Made by a program: the position numbers and the translations under genes | Notes under the pieces: generated by a model | Seen by the model: only the letters and a program-made list of their open reading frames with translations | What the model was told of the DNA's origin: nothing | Databases searched by the model: none | Source of the DNA: Acidimicrobiia bacterium | Lineage (GTDB): Bacteria; Actinomycetota; Acidimicrobiia; Acidimicrobiales; Poriferisodalaceae | NCBI GenBank assembly: GCA_022822525.1 | Contig: JAJEBN010000024.1 | Span: forward strand, 1-64,000 | Reading direction: 5' to 3' | DNA length: 64,000 nt | In this document: positions 25,732 through 36,076 of the stretch, in pieces | Layout of the letters: each line of letters opens with the position of its first letter | How positions within the stretch are numbered: position 1 is the first letter of the stretch

Positions 25732-27326
25732 GGCTGTCCGTTCGCAGAGACAGCCGCATCGGGAAGCGGCCAGAACACCGATGGCGGCGCATCTTGCAAG
25801 GCAGCAGAACGAGGCTGTGACATGGCAGCCACGAGCTCGTCGTGCAGCGGCTGCACTCTCGGGACTGTCGGAACTGTCGGGATCGGCGGAACTGTCGGGA
25901 TCGGTGGGGTCGGCGAGATCGGCGAGATCGGCGAGGGAGCCTGCGATGGTGCTGTCGGGCTCGCCGTCGCCGGCAGTCGCTGCGCGGTCATGGCCGCAAC
26001 CGGGGCGGGTGCCGTGCCCGGCAACCTCACCGGCGCGAGCGGCTGCGGCGCAGCAGCCGGGGCGGCCGGTGGGGACGGCAGTCCGCCGGGCCCGACATAG
26101 GTCGGCAGCGCCAGCGGGTGGCGCGTCAGCGGCATCATCACGATCGCGCCAGCCAGAGCGATGACGGCCACCACGATGATCGGAATGGCAACCCCGCCGC
26201 TCGCGTCATAGGTGAAACCCAGCAGCGGTGGTCCCGTGAGGGCACCCAAGCCCGAGAAGAAAAAGAAGATCCCGACGACGGCGCCGATGGCTGCAAGGCC
26301 GAACAAGTGAGCGGTCACGTCGCCGATCAAGGCCACAAAGCCGCCGTAGGAAACACCGAGGATGGAGGCGAACACCACCAGCAAGACGTACTTGGCGTCC
26401 GGCGAGCCCACCCGAGTCGTGATGAACCACACAGTGAAGGCGACCGGCAGTCCGGTGAACGCGATCTTCAGCAGACGGATCGACCCCAACGGTCTCGCCA
26501 GACTCGTCAAAGCGAGCCGGCCCACGATGCTCGAGAGACCGACTGCGAACACCAACCAGCCAGCAGCCAGCTCGGACACCCCGTCGTCTTGGGCGAAGGG
26601 GATGATGAGCCCGATGGTGCCAATGACGGTGATCGTGAACAAGATCATCGACACACCCATCTGCCAGAACGTCGACGTCCGCACGAGCAGCGAGATGTGG
26701 CGCCGGGAATCCCCCATCGGCGGCCTCGGAGGCTGGCGGATCACCAGGAGCCCGAACACGAGGATCACGATCGCGATCAGTGCCAGCCAGCGCATGCCGA
26801 CACGCCAGCCGAACTCGGCCAGGAGTCGCTGGGCGAACGGGACATAGATCATCGTGCCGAGTCCCGAACCGGTCGCCACGATGCCCTGTGCCATCGCTCG
26901 GTGCTTGACGAACCACAGCGCGACCAGTGCAAACAGCGGAGCATTGAACAAGCCGCCGCCGAACCCGAGCCCGACGCCGTACAGGACGTAGCCGTGCCAC
27001 AACACCGACACATAGGACGTCGCCACCAGCCCGCCGACGAACAGCGCGCCGCCGATGACGAGCAACGGCACGATGCCGAAGCGGTCGTAGAGACGGCCCG
27101 ACAGCAGCGCGCTGCCGAAGTACAGGAACACCGTGATCCCGAACACGATCGAGATCGGGCCGAGGCCGGTGTCGAACTCTTCGGCCATGTCGCCGGCAAA
27201 GGCCGTGAAGCTGTAGATCGTGCCGAAACCGGCCATGACCACGATCGCGGCACCGCACGCGGTCACCCAGCCGCGTGCCGAGTCGAAGTGGACTGGGGAA
27301 TCCTCGGCTGCGTCCACGGTGGTCAC
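25728..27326 (-). CDS. MFS transporter (OFA/monocarboxylate-like) with a proline-rich tail, 532 aa
   Basis: About 12 hydrophobic segments in the first 400 residues have MFS family shapes, for instance YGVGLGFGGGLFNAPLFAL and the loop GRLYDRFGIVPLL. The style is that of the oxalate:formate antiporter/monocarboxylate group. The last 120 residues are cytoplasmic, rich in Pro, Ala and Ser, and contain short repeats (SPISPISPTPPIPTVPPIP) that match a GGGACTGTCGG/GATCGGCGA-type DNA repeat at 25860-25935. It is co-translated with the thioesterase, so the pair may handle the same acid, possibly a trimethylammonium compound (inference only). Confidence 0.85.
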   Translation of the reverse strand: MTTVDAAEDSPVHFDSARGWVTACGAAIVVMAGFGTIYSFTAFAGDMAEEFDTGLGPISIVFGITVFLYFGSALLSGRLYDRFGIVPLLVIGGALFVGGLVATSYVSVLWHGYVLYGVGLGFGGGLFNAPLFALVALWFVKHRAMAQGIVATGSGLGTMIYVPFAQRLLAEFGWRVGMRWLALIAIVILVFGLLVIRQPPRPPMGDSRRHISLLVRTSTFWQMGVSMILFTITVIGTIGLIIPFAQDDGVSELAAGWLVFAVGLSSIVGRLALTSLARPLGSIRLLKIAFTGLPVAFTVWFITTRVGSPDAKYVLLVVFASILGVSYGGFVALIGDVTAHLFGLAAIGAVVGIFFFFSGLGALTGPPLLGFTYDASGGVAIPIIVVAVIALAGAIVMMPLTRHPLALPTYVGPGGLPSPPAAPAAAPQPLAPVRLPGTAPAPVAAMTAQRLPATASPTAPSQAPSPISPISPTPPIPTVPPIPTVPTVPRVQPLHDELVAAMSQPRSAALQDAPPSVFWPLPDAAVSANGQP

Positions 27327-27389
27327 CGGCGCGAGACTACGGCGCAGCCGTGGATCGGGGCTCGTGAAGCGGCTCTCAGCGTCAGCCGC

Positions 27390-29225
27390 TCAGCCCAGCA
27401 TCGACAGGTCGCGCACCGCACCCCGGTCTGCGCTGGTGGCCATTGCCGCGTAGGCCCGCAACGCGGTGCTGACCTGGCGTGGGCGCGGCTCGGCTGGCTG
27501 CCAGCCCGCCGCGTCCTGGAAGGCGCGGCGACGCTCCAGCTCGGCGTCGTCGACGGCGAGGTTGATCGTGCGGTTCGGGATGTCGATCTCGATGATGTCG
27601 CCGTTGCGCACGAGTCCGATGAGCCCGCCTGAGGCAGCCTCCGGCGAGACATGGCCGATCGACAGGCCCGAGGTGCCGCCCGAGAAGCGGCCGTCAGTGA
27701 CGAGCGCGCACGCCTTGCCGAGGCCCTTGGACTTCAGGTACGAGGTCGGGTACAGCATCTCTTGCATGCCGGGGCCGCCCCGCGGTCCCTCATAGCGGAC
27801 GACCACCACGTCCCCTGCCACGACCTCGCCTTCGAGGATGTGCTCGACCGCTTCGTCCTGGCTCTCGACCACATGGGCCGGACCGGAGAACACCCAGTTG
27901 GACTCGTCCACCCCGGCGGTCTTGACCACGCACCCGTCGGGCGCGAGGTTGCCGTACAGGACCGCCAGCCCGCCATCGGCGGAGTACGCACAGTCGACCG
28001 AGCGGATGCAGCCCCGCTCGCGGTCGAGGTCCAGCGTGCGGTAGCGCTCGGACTGGCTGAACGCCACCTGCGTCGGGATGCCGGCCGGCCCGGCCCGGTA
28101 GAACTCGGCCAGCGACGCATCGTCATTGGTGGCCACGTCCCAGCGAGAGATGGCCTCGAACATGGTCGGCGAGTGCACCGTCGGCACCTGGTTGGCGATG
28201 AGGCCCGCCCGGTTCAGCTCGGCCAGGATCCCCATGACGCCCCCGGCACGGTGAACGTCCTCGACGTGGAAGAACTCCGACGCCGGCGCCACTTTGCAGA
28301 TGTTCGGCACCTTGCGCGACAGCCGGTCGATGTCGGCCATCGTGAAGTCGAGCTCTGCCTCTTGGGCCGCGGCCAGCAGGTGCAGGATCGTGTTGGTGGA
28401 CCCGCCCATGGCGATATCGAGCGTCATGGCGTTCTCGAACGCCTCGAAGCTGCCGATCGAGCGCGGCAGCACCGACGCGTCGTCTTCCTGGTAGTAGCGG
28501 CGGCACAGGTCGACCACCAGGCGGCCGGCCTCCAAGAACAGCTCGCGGCGGTCCGCGTGGGTGGCCACCACCGTTCCGTTTCCGGGCAGCGACAGGCCCA
28601 GCGCCTCGGTCAGGCAGTTCATGGAGTTGGCCGTGAACATGCCCGAGCACGAACCGCAGGTGGGACAGCCCGACCGCTCCATCTCGGCCACGTCCTCGTC
28701 GCTGACCGAGTCGTCGGCAGCCACCACCATCACGTTGATGAGGTCGACCTTCTGGCTAGCCAGCTTCGTCTTGCCGGCTTCCATGGGGCCGCCCGAGACG
28801 AACACCGTCGGGATGTTCAGGCGCATCGTCGCATTGAGCATGCCGGGGGTGATCTTGTCGCAATTGGAGATGCACACCAGCGCATCGGCACAGTGAGCAT
28901 TGACCATGTACTCAACCGAGTCTGCGATGAGGTCACGCGACGGGAGGCTGTAGAGCATCCCGTCATGCCCCATGGCGATGCCGTCGTCCACGGCGATGGT
29001 GTTGAACTCCTTGGCTACGCCGCCGGCGGCCTCGATCTCGCGGGCGACGAGCTGGCCGAGATCCTTGAGATGCACGTGGCCGGGCACGAACTGGGTGAAC
29101 GAGTTGGAGATAGCGATGATCGGCTTGCCGAAGTCCTCATCGGTCATGCCGGTCGCTCGCCACAAGGCTCGAGCCCCGGCCTGATTTCGGCCTGCTGTGG
29201 AGGTGACGGATCGGTAGCTCGGCAT
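27390..29225 (-). CDS. ilvD: Dihydroxy-acid dehydratase
   Basis: This iron-sulfur enzyme dehydrates 2,3-dihydroxy-isovalerate and -methylvalerate in valine and isoleucine synthesis. The 611 residues match the usual length. Cluster ligands are in [10 protein letters not shown] and [18 protein letters not shown], Mg2+-binding residues are in [13 protein letters not shown], and the C-terminal signature [19 protein letters not shown] is intact. The ATG at 29225 begins [20 protein letters not shown], the normal N-terminus. It diverges from serB across 135 bp. Confidence 0.97.
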   Translation of the reverse strand: MPSYRSVTSTAGRNQAGARALWRATGMTDEDFGKPIIAISNSFTQFVPGHVHLKDLGQLVAREIEAAGGVAKEFNTIAVDDGIAMGHDGMLYSLPSRDLIADSVEYMVNAHCADALVCISNCDKITPGMLNATMRLNIPTVFVSGGPMEAGKTKLASQKVDLINVMVVAADDSVSDEDVAEMERSGCPTCGSCSGMFTANSMNCLTEALGLSLPGNGTVVATHADRRELFLEAGRLVVDLCRRYYQEDDASVLPRSIGSFEAFENAMTLDIAMGGSTNTILHLLAAAQEAELDFTMADIDRLSRKVPNICKVAPASEFFHVEDVHRAGGVMGILAELNRAGLIANQVPTVHSPTMFEAISRWDVATNDDASLAEFYRAGPAGIPTQVAFSQSERYRTLDLDRERGCIRSVDCAYSADGGLAVLYGNLAPDGCVVKTAGVDESNWVFSGPAHVVESQDEAVEHILEGEVVAGDVVVVRYEGPRGGPGMQEMLYPTSYLKSKGLGKACALVTDGRFSGGTSGLSIGHVSPEAASGGLIGLVRNGDIIEIDIPNRTINLAVDDAELERRRAFQDAAGWQPAEPRPRQVSTALRAYAAMATSADRGAVRDLSMLG

Positions 29226-29360
29226 GGGTCCAGCCTACGGCCCGAACGCCCCGTCTCTTGGCTCGAACCTGCCTCTCCAACTCGGCTACGATTTCCATGA
29301 TCTGCCCTCATGACAGGATTTTGAGCCCCATTCCCGTGGCGCAGTAACCTCGCCGACCTG

Positions 29361-30596
29361 ATGAACCTCGACGCCTCTGCCGTCGGGACTGACACGATCC
29401 TCATACGGGTAACCGGCCCCGACGGACCGGGCATCACGACTGATCTGCTGGCCCTGCTCTCGAGTGCCGGCGCGGACGTGCAGGACATGGAGCAGGTTGT
29501 CGTCCGCCGCCAGCTCACGCTCGGGCTCGCAATCACGGTTCCGGCAGGCCGAGATCTTGTCAAGGAAGTGCTGCTGTTCGGCTATGAGCGGGGCCTGGAG
29601 ATGAACTTCGAGGTCGTGGACGCCACGCCGACCCGGCACGCGGAGCGTCTCGTGGTCACTGCCTTGGCGCCCGAGCTGAAGCCTGCGGACTTGTCGGTGG
29701 TGACGGGAGCGATCGCCACCAGTGGGGGGAACATCGACCGCATTCACCGGCTGTCGCGCTTTCCGGTGTGGAGCTACGAGTTTCTTGTCGAGGGCGCCGA
29801 GAGCGACAAGCTGCGCACCGACCTCATCGAGGTGGCCGCTGATCGCCGCATCGACATCGCCGTGCAGCCCCACGGCTTGTCACGGCGCTCGACCCGCATG
29901 ATCGTGATGGATGTCGACTCCACCCTCATCCGCAACGAGGTCATCGATCTGCTGGCCGCCGAGGCCGGGCACGAGGCCCGTTCGGCTGAGCTGACCGCTG
30001 CGGCCATGGCCGGCGAAATCGACTTTGAGACTTCCTTGCGCAAGCGGGTGAGGCTGCTGACGGGTCAGCCCGCCTCGATCATCGACTCGGCGATCGTGCA
30101 CATGTCGCTCACCCGGGGAGCCCGCACCTTCGCGCGCACCCTGAAGCGGCTGGGGTACAAGATCGCGATCATCTCCGGCGGCTTCACGCACTTCACCGAT
30201 CATCTGGCGGAGCGCTTCAAGTTTGATCACGCGTACGCGAACGAACTCGAGATCCGCGACGGCAGGCTGACCGGCGAGCTGGTCGGCGAGGTGATCGATG
30301 CCGAGGCCAAGGCGCGGCTGCTGCGGCAGCTCGCGTACATCGAGGGCGTGCCGCTGGAGCAGATCGTCGCGGTGGGTGACGGCGCCAACGACCTGCCCAT
30401 GCTGACCGCGGCCGGGCTCGGCATCGCGTTCAACGCCAAACCGGTGCTCGTCGATGCGGCGGACGCCACCGTGAACGTGCCGTATCTGGACGCGATCCTG
30501 TTCATGCTGGGCGTCACGCGCGAAGAGGTCGAAGCCGCCGATGCCTCGACGACGCCGCTGAATGCCGAGCGGCCCCTCTCGACGCTGCTGCCCTGA
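29361..30596 (+). CDS. serB: Phosphoserine phosphatase with two ACT domains
   Basis: The enzyme removes phosphate from L-phosphoserine, the last step of serine synthesis. Two ACT-like domains occupy residues about 10-80 and 95-170 (TGPDGPGITTDLL; VTGAIATSGGNIDRIHRL), as in the mycobacterial SerB2 type. The HAD catalytic motif DVDSTL follows (Asp183 nucleophile, Asp185), then motif II IISGGFTHF and motif III/IV VAVGDGANDLPML. At 411 residues it has the SerB2 length. Serine feeds the glycine cleavage genes that follow, although they are separated by the ArsC gene. Confidence 0.95.
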   Translation: MNLDASAVGTDTILIRVTGPDGPGITTDLLALLSSAGADVQDMEQVVVRRQLTLGLAITVPAGRDLVKEVLLFGYERGLEMNFEVVDATPTRHAERLVVTALAPELKPADLSVVTGAIATSGGNIDRIHRLSRFPVWSYEFLVEGAESDKLRTDLIEVAADRRIDIAVQPHGLSRRSTRMIVMDVDSTLIRNEVIDLLAAEAGHEARSAELTAAAMAGEIDFETSLRKRVRLLTGQPASIIDSAIVHMSLTRGARTFARTLKRLGYKIAIISGGFTHFTDHLAERFKFDHAYANELEIRDGRLTGELVGEVIDAEAKARLLRQLAYIEGVPLEQIVAVGDGANDLPMLTAAGLGIAFNAKPVLVDAADATVNVPYLDAILFMLGVTREEVEAADASTTPLNAERPLSTLLP

Positions 30597-30762
30597 CGAA
30601 CCGGCGCGCCTGTCCAGACTCGGGCGCCTCGCGCAGGTAACTTCGGGTCTGGTGCAGGGCCCGGCCGAGCCCGACTGCTGCGGGCGCAATCTCGCCGATC
30701 CGCAGCAGCACGGCGCAGAACGCCACACCCTGCCCGCCACACACGACGACAGGAGCGCGCTC

Positions 30763-31122
30763 ATGGCAGAGGTGACGATCTACCACAACCCCCACTGAAA
30801 TTCCTCCCGGAATGCCTTGGCGGTCGCCGAGGAAGCAGGTGTGGAGGCCGACGTCGTCCTGTACATGAAGACGCCGCCCGACCGCGAGACGCTCGAGCAT
30901 CTCGTGTCGATTCTCGAGGACCCCGTCGAGGACTTGGTCCGCAAGGATTCGCAGTTCAAGAAGCTGGACCTGAACGCCGACGACTACGTCGACAATCCCG
31001 ACGCAGTGGTGGAGCTGCTGAGCCGGCGCAAGGCGCTCATGCAGCGCCCGGTCGTGGTGCGCGGAGACCGGGCCATCATCGGACGTCCGAAGGGTCGCAT
31101 CGCCGAGCTGCTGGCGGGCTGA
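30763..31122 (+). CDS. arsC: ArsC-family reductase with in-frame TGA (selenocysteine) at the catalytic cysteine, 119 aa
   Basis: The ATG at 30763 has AGGAG 7 bp upstream and reads MAEVTIYHNPH, then TGA at 30796-30798, then NSSRNALAVAEEAG and on to the normal end at 31122. ArsC proteins read YHNPxC at this point with catalytic Cys12; here codon 12 is TGA, so Sec12 is the natural reading. The rest is intact: the anion-binding arginine segments LVRKDSQFKKL and LMQRPVVVRGDRAIIGRP are present. A hairpin 16 nt after the TGA fits a bacterial SECIS. The family reduces arsenate or related thiol/selenol substrates with glutaredoxin- or mycoredoxin-like partners. selD, also with a TGA codon, is 6 kb away. 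Without recoding the ORF would start at 30817 and lack the active site. It could instead be a decayed gene, but no other lesion is visible. Confidence 0.9.
30815..30832 (+). promoter_or_regulatory. Bacterial SECIS-like hairpin in the ArsC gene
   Basis: CCTTGGC (30815-30821) pairs with GCCGAGG (30826-30832), seven pairs including one G-U, around the loop GGTC. The stem begins 16 nt after the TGA, and the loop starts with G, as bacterial SECIS elements bound by SelB do. An alternative small hairpin, ATTCC/GGAAT, lies between them (30800-30813). Confidence 0.7.
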
Positions 31123-31135
31123 GACGCACCGGTTG

Positions 31136-32314
31136 ATGCGAGACACGAGCGAACCTCACGCTGCAGGCGCTGGGGCAGACCCGCAGACCGGCGGTATTCG
31201 CACACCCCTTCATCAGCTGCACGCCGAGCTCGGTGGTCGAATGGTCAACTTCGGCGGTCACGCGCTGCCCATGCGCTACGACGACGGCACCGTGGCGGAG
31301 CACCGCGCCACCCGCACGGCGGCCGGACTCTTCGACGTGAGCCACATGGGCATCGTCGAGCTCCACCCGGCATCCGGAGACGAAGTCGACGATGTGGCGA
31401 CGTGGCTGGAGGGCCGCGTGCCGGGCGCCGTTGCCAGCCTCGTACCGGGACGCATGAGATACACCCTGTTCACGACGGCTGCGGGCGGCGTTCTGGACGA
31501 CCTGATCGTGTCGTGTCAACCGGATCGGCTGCGCATGGTGGTCAACGCCGTGCGCACCGAGGCCGACCTGTCGATGCTTCGGGATGTCAACGGCGGTGAC
31601 GACGGCGACGTGCGCATCGAGGTGCGAACCGATCTGGCGCTGGTTGCCCTGCAGGGGCCCGCCGCATCCGGCGCACTGGCTCGCTGGGCGCCGGAGGCCG
31701 CAGAGCTGGCGTTCATGACGACGGCCCCGATGCCGATCGACGGCGTCGAGTGCGAGGTCTCACGTTGCGGGTACACGGGCGAGGACGGGTTCGAGATCGC
31801 GGTACCCGCGGAGCACGCCGTACACGTCGCGCGGCTGCTGTTGGAAAGCGACGAGGTGTCTCCGGCGGGCCTCGGCGCCCGCGACACGCTGCGTCTCGAG
31901 GCAGGCCTGCCGCTCGTCGGCCACGAACTCACCGAGGCGACGACCCCGGCCGAGGCCGGCCTGGGCTGGTCGATACCGAGGCGACGACGCGCGGAGGGCG
32001 GGTTCCCTGGCGCGGACGTCATCACGGCCCAGCTCTCCGGTGGACCCCCACGCCGGCGGGTGGGCATCGCCGCAGATGGCCGGCGGCCAATTCGCGACGG
32101 TGCGGAGCTGGCCGATGCCGGCGGCACACGCCTCGGCATGGTCACCAGCGGTGGCTACGGGCCCACCGTGGATGCACCGATCGCCATGGCCTACGTCGAG
32201 GCCGAGTTCGCATCCGACGGCACCGAGCTGTTCGCCCACGGACGCAAGGGCGCAGAGCCCTGCCGGGTCGTGCCGCTGCCCTTCGTCGAGCACCGCTACT
32301 GGCGGCCGTCATGA
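31136..32314 (+). CDS. gcvT: Aminomethyltransferase (glycine cleavage T protein), 392 aa
   Basis: The T protein transfers the aminomethyl carbon from lipoyl-H protein to tetrahydrofolate. Signatures are GGHALPMRYDDG, AGLFDVSHMG, LVALQGPAA, SRCGYTGEDGFEI and GLGARDTLRLEAGLPL, the last typical for GcvT. The tail GPTVDAPIAMAYVEAEFA is also normal. The start is taken as the ATG at 31136 (TTG at 31133 is adjacent), 14 bp after the ArsC stop, so the two genes are probably co-transcribed. gcvP follows after 85 bp; gcvH is 20 kb away at 54983-55384. Confidence 0.95.
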   Translation: MRDTSEPHAAGAGADPQTGGIRTPLHQLHAELGGRMVNFGGHALPMRYDDGTVAEHRATRTAAGLFDVSHMGIVELHPASGDEVDDVATWLEGRVPGAVASLVPGRMRYTLFTTAAGGVLDDLIVSCQPDRLRMVVNAVRTEADLSMLRDVNGGDDGDVRIEVRTDLALVALQGPAASGALARWAPEAAELAFMTTAPMPIDGVECEVSRCGYTGEDGFEIAVPAEHAVHVARLLLESDEVSPAGLGARDTLRLEAGLPLVGHELTEATTPAEAGLGWSIPRRRRAEGGFPGADVITAQLSGGPPRRRVGIAADGRRPIRDGAELADAGGTRLGMVTSGGYGPTVDAPIAMAYVEAEFASDGTELFAHGRKGAEPCRVVPLPFVEHRYWRPS

Positions 32315-32399
32315 CTGATTTCCATGACAGAGCGCAGCCCGCAGTTGCCATGACGATGAACGAGACCGCACGAAAGCCTCTTGCACGGAGACATGGCGC

Positions 32400-35309
32400 A
32401 TGAGTGAAACGCCCCCCGAAACAAGCGCACAAGGGACATTCGCAGCACGCCACATCGGTCTGCGGCCCGACGACGTTGCCGTCATGCTCAAGCGCCTCGG
32501 GTTCAGCTCGCTCGGAGACCTCGTCGACGCCGCCGTGCCCGCCGAAATCCGCATCGACGAGCCGATCGTGCTCGACGGCGTCGACCGGCCCCTGACCGAG
32601 ACGGAAGCGACTGCAGCGATGCGCTGGCTGGCCGATGCCAACACGGCGGTGCACTCGTTGATCGGGCTGGGCTACTACGGCACGCTCACACCTGCAGTCA
32701 TCCGGCGCGGTGTGCTGGAAGACCCGTCGTGGTACACGGCATATACGCCGTACCAGCCCGAGATCTCCCAAGGGCGCCTCGAAGCGCTGCTCAACTACCA
32801 GACGATGGTGTGCGATCTGGTAGGCATGGAGATCGCCAACTCATCGCTGCTGTGCGAAGGCACCGCCGCTGCTGAGGCGATGGCCATGGCGCGTCGCATC
32901 ACGCGCAGCGGGCCGGACTGCTTCTTCGTCGACGCCGACTGCCATCCACAGGTCATCGATGTGGTGGCTACGCGCGCCAGGCCACTCGGCATCGACATCG
33001 CGGTCGGCGACCCGGCGACCGACCTGGCACCGGCGGAGGTGTACGGCGCGTTGCTGGCATATCCCGGCAGCAGCGGCGCTGTCCGCGACCTTCGTCCGGT
33101 GATCGAGGCGCTGCACGGCACCGGCGCGATCGCATCGGTCACCGCAGACCTGCTGGCGTGCTGCGTGCTGCAGCCGCCCGGCGAGCAGGGCGCCGACATC
33201 GTGGTGGGCAGCTCGCAGCGCTTCGGTGTGCCGCTCGGCTTCGGCGGTCCGCACGCGGCATTCCTGGCAACCAGCGAGAAGCACCGGCGATCGATGCCCG
33301 GACGGCTCGTGGGTGTCTCGGTCGACGCCGCCGGCAGGCCCGCGTACCGGTTGGCACTGCAGACCCGTGAGCAGCACATCCGGCGCGAGAGGGCCACCAG
33401 CAACATCTGCACCGCGCAGGTGCTGCTCGCCGTCGTGGCCTCGATGTATGCGGTCTGGCACGGCCCCGACGGCTTGGCCGGCATCGCTGAGCGCGTGCAC
33501 GGGCTGACGGCCGGACTCGCTGCGGGCGTCGCCAGCCTCGGCCTGCGTGTCCGCAACGAGACGTTCTTCGACACAGTGAGCGTGGAGATTCCCGGCCGCG
33601 CCGACGAGGTGCTGGCCGCCGCGCAGAGCGCGGGGATCAACCTGCGCCGGATCGACGGCGACAGCGTGGGCGTCTCGCTCGACGAGACCTGCGATGAGGC
33701 GACGGTCGCCTCGGTCCTGAATGCGTTCGGGACGCCGGGGGGCAGCGAAGCCCACGACGCCATCTCGGTTGGAGCGCTGGCAGCCGCAGCACCGTCAGGC
33801 ATCGCAGGCGAGCTGCGGCGCACCAGCGAGTACCTCACGCACCCCACGTTCGGTTCCTACCGCTCCGAGACCGAGATGATGCGCTACCTGCGCCGCCTGG
33901 CCTCAGCCGACGTGGCGCTGGACCGCTCGATGATCCCGCTGGGCAGCTGCACGATGAAGCTCAACGCTGCGGCAGAGATGACGCCGGTGACCTGGCCGCA
34001 GTTCGCCGACATCCACCCGTTCGCGCCGCCCGGGCAGTGGGAGGGCTACCGGCAGATCATCGCCGACCTCGAACGGTGGCTGGCGGCGGTGACCGGCTAC
34101 GACGCCGTGTCGCTGCAGCCCAATGCCGGTTCCCAGGGCGAGCTGGCCGGACTGCTCGCCATCCGCCGCTACCACGACGACCGTGGTGACGCCCACCGCA
34201 CGGTGTGCCTCATCCCCTCCTCTGCGCACGGCACCAACGCGGCGTCCGCTGTGATGGCCGGCATGCGGGTCGTGGTGGTGGGCTGCACCGACGACGGCGA
34301 CGTCGACCTCGACGACCTCGACGCCAAGATCGCCGAGCACGGCGATCAGCTCGCGGCGTTCATGGCCACCTATCCCTCGACACATGGTGTCTATGAGGAC
34401 GGCATCCGGCAGGTCTGTCTCAAGGTGCACGAAGCGGGCGGGCAGGTCTACGTGGACGGCGCCAATCTCAACGCCCTCGTCGGCCTCGCCGCGCCGGGCA
34501 CGTTCGGTGCCGACATCAGCCACCTCAACCTGCACAAGACGTTCTGCATCCCCCACGGCGGCGGCGGACCGGGCATCGGGCCGGTGGCGTGCCGCCTGCA
34601 CCTGGCCAAGTACCTGCCCAACCACCCGCTGGCGCCCAGTGCCGGCCCCGAGACCGGTCCGGGGGCGATCTCATCGGCGCCCTGGGGCTCTGCGGGCATC
34701 CTGCCGATCCCGTGGATGTACATCGCCATGATGGGTGTGGAGGGGCTCACCCAAGCAACCCAGACGGCGATCCTGTCGGCCAACTACCTGGCCTCGCGGC
34801 TCGGCGAGCACTTCCCGATCCTGTACCAGGGCCGCTACGGGCTGGTTGCGCACGAGTGCATCGTGGACCTGCGGCCGTTCTCGGAGTGGGCCAGCGTGGA
34901 CGACGTGGCCAAGCGCCTCATCGACTTCGGCTTCCATGCTCCGACGATGTCGTTCCCGGTCGCGGGGACGCTGATGATCGAGCCCACCGAGAGCGAGTCG
35001 CTGGCGGAGATCGACCGGTTCTGCGATGCGATGGCGACGATCCGATCCGAGATCGACAAGGTTGCCGGCGGCGAGTGGCCGGTCGGCGACAACCCGCTCG
35101 CCAACGCACCCCACACCGCGATCGACGTGCTGGCCGACGAATGGGATCACCCCTACTCGCGCACCGAGGCCGCCTACCCGGCGGGCACCAGCGTGGCGAC
35201 GCTGGTGGCCGACAAGTACTGGCCACCGGTCAGCCGCATCGACGGTGCCTACGGCGACCGCAACCTCATGTGCGCCTGCCCCGACCCACGCGCCTTCGAG
35301 ACTGACTGA
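32400..35309 (+). CDS. gcvP: Glycine dehydrogenase (decarboxylating), P protein, 969 aa
   Basis: This PLP enzyme decarboxylates glycine and loads the aminomethyl group onto lipoyl-H protein. Both halves are fused in one chain, as in E. coli and actinomycetes. The PLP lysine is Lys713 in [12 protein letters not shown]. Other marks are [12 protein letters not shown] near the N-terminus, [32 protein letters not shown] and [22 protein letters not shown] lies 9 bp before the ATG at 32400. The gene is in an operon with gcvT; no glycine riboswitch hairpins were recognised upstream. Confidence 0.96.
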   Translation: MSETPPETSAQGTFAARHIGLRPDDVAVMLKRLGFSSLGDLVDAAVPAEIRIDEPIVLDGVDRPLTETEATAAMRWLADANTAVHSLIGLGYYGTLTPAVIRRGVLEDPSWYTAYTPYQPEISQGRLEALLNYQTMVCDLVGMEIANSSLLCEGTAAAEAMAMARRITRSGPDCFFVDADCHPQVIDVVATRARPLGIDIAVGDPATDLAPAEVYGALLAYPGSSGAVRDLRPVIEALHGTGAIASVTADLLACCVLQPPGEQGADIVVGSSQRFGVPLGFGGPHAAFLATSEKHRRSMPGRLVGVSVDAAGRPAYRLALQTREQHIRRERATSNICTAQVLLAVVASMYAVWHGPDGLAGIAERVHGLTAGLAAGVASLGLRVRNETFFDTVSVEIPGRADEVLAAAQSAGINLRRIDGDSVGVSLDETCDEATVASVLNAFGTPGGSEAHDAISVGALAAAAPSGIAGELRRTSEYLTHPTFGSYRSETEMMRYLRRLASADVALDRSMIPLGSCTMKLNAAAEMTPVTWPQFADIHPFAPPGQWEGYRQIIADLERWLAAVTGYDAVSLQPNAGSQGELAGLLAIRRYHDDRGDAHRTVCLIPSSAHGTNAASAVMAGMRVVVVGCTDDGDVDLDDLDAKIAEHGDQLAAFMATYPSTHGVYEDGIRQVCLKVHEAGGQVYVDGANLNALVGLAAPGTFGADISHLNLHKTFCIPHGGGGPGIGPVACRLHLAKYLPNHPLAPSAGPETGPGAISSAPWGSAGILPIPWMYIAMMGVEGLTQATQTAILSANYLASRLGEHFPILYQGRYGLVAHECIVDLRPFSEWASVDDVAKRLIDFGFHAPTMSFPVAGTLMIEPTESESLAEIDRFCDAMATIRSEIDKVAGGEWPVGDNPLANAPHTAIDVLADEWDHPYSRTEAAYPAGTSVATLVADKYWPPVSRIDGAYGDRNLMCACPDPRAFETD

Positions 35310-35333
35310 CCTCGGCGCGCCTAGCGTTCGGGC

Positions 35334-36050
35334 ATGGCGCGAGTCGATCCTTCAGTGCTGGAGATGCCGGACGATGCCGCGGCCGGCACGATGCCGTACT
35401 TCTCCCACATCGAGGGGTGGCTGCGCGCCGAGATCGACGGGCTGAGCGACGAGCAGCTCGACCTCGACGACCAATCTCCCGAGCGGGAGCTGATGTGGTG
35501 GTCGATCCGTCGGCAGGTCAGCCACATCGCCTGGGTGTCGCTCATTTTCGCGAAGCGCCGCTGCGGCACACTGCTGTGGCCCGACGGCAACGTTCCCGAA
35601 CCCATCGTGTGGTCCGAGCATCACCAGGGACCCAACAACAAGCACGAGCTGCGGCTGGATCCTGAGCTGTTCTGGCACGTGCCCGACCTGCTCGACAAGC
35701 TCGATCTGGGCCTGAGCTGGATGCGCTACGTGGTCGCCTCTCATCCGGTCGAGACGTTCCGCGAGATGGTCGAGTCTCGTCACAGCACGCATTTCTGGGA
35801 TGACGCCATCACCGTGCTGCCCCGGGGTGCTTGGCATGATCCCGACGACGAGCGGCTGATCGTGAACACGCTCGAGTGCGCGATCTGGATGCTGTTCTAC
35901 GAAATGGCTTCCCACATCCGCTCCATCCAGCGGATCAAGGAGATCCAGGGGCTGCCGTCGGCCGTGGAGCTGACGCGCTTCGGCTACCTGCGCCTCCCCC
36001 ACTACTGGGGCGAGACCGACGCGCCCGCGCCCAGCATCACGAAGCTGTAG
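35334..36050 (+). CDS. DinB-like helical-bundle protein, 238 aa
   Basis: The protein is helix-rich with three spaced histidines that could bind metal as in DinB/MST-family proteins: RRQVSHIAWVSL near residue 60, SRHSTHFW near 145, and FYEMASHIRSIQRIKE near 190. DinB-fold proteins in actinomycetes include mycothiol-dependent S-transferases, and a mycothione reductase is encoded 4 kb away. The match to the fold is moderate and function is unknown. It begins 25 bp after gcvP. Confidence 0.6.
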   Translation: MARVDPSVLEMPDDAAAGTMPYFSHIEGWLRAEIDGLSDEQLDLDDQSPERELMWWSIRRQVSHIAWVSLIFAKRRCGTLLWPDGNVPEPIVWSEHHQGPNNKHELRLDPELFWHVPDLLDKLDLGLSWMRYVVASHPVETFREMVESRHSTHFWDDAITVLPRGAWHDPDDERLIVNTLECAIWMLFYEMASHIRSIQRIKEIQGLPSAVELTRFGYLRLPHYWGETDAPAPSITKL

Positions 36051-36076
36051 ACCGCGCAGACCCCAGGTCACTCGAC

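Noticed and set aside
25842-27632. A 596-codon open frame on the + strand
   Set aside because: Antisense to the MFS transporter; low-complexity charged product.
27651-29300. A 549-codon open frame on the + strand
   Set aside because: Antisense to ilvD, which is unambiguous.
30817-31122. Arsenate reductase starting at 30817
   Set aside because: It would lack the active site and any ribosome site; the ATG at 30763 with a TGA Sec codon explains the sequence better.
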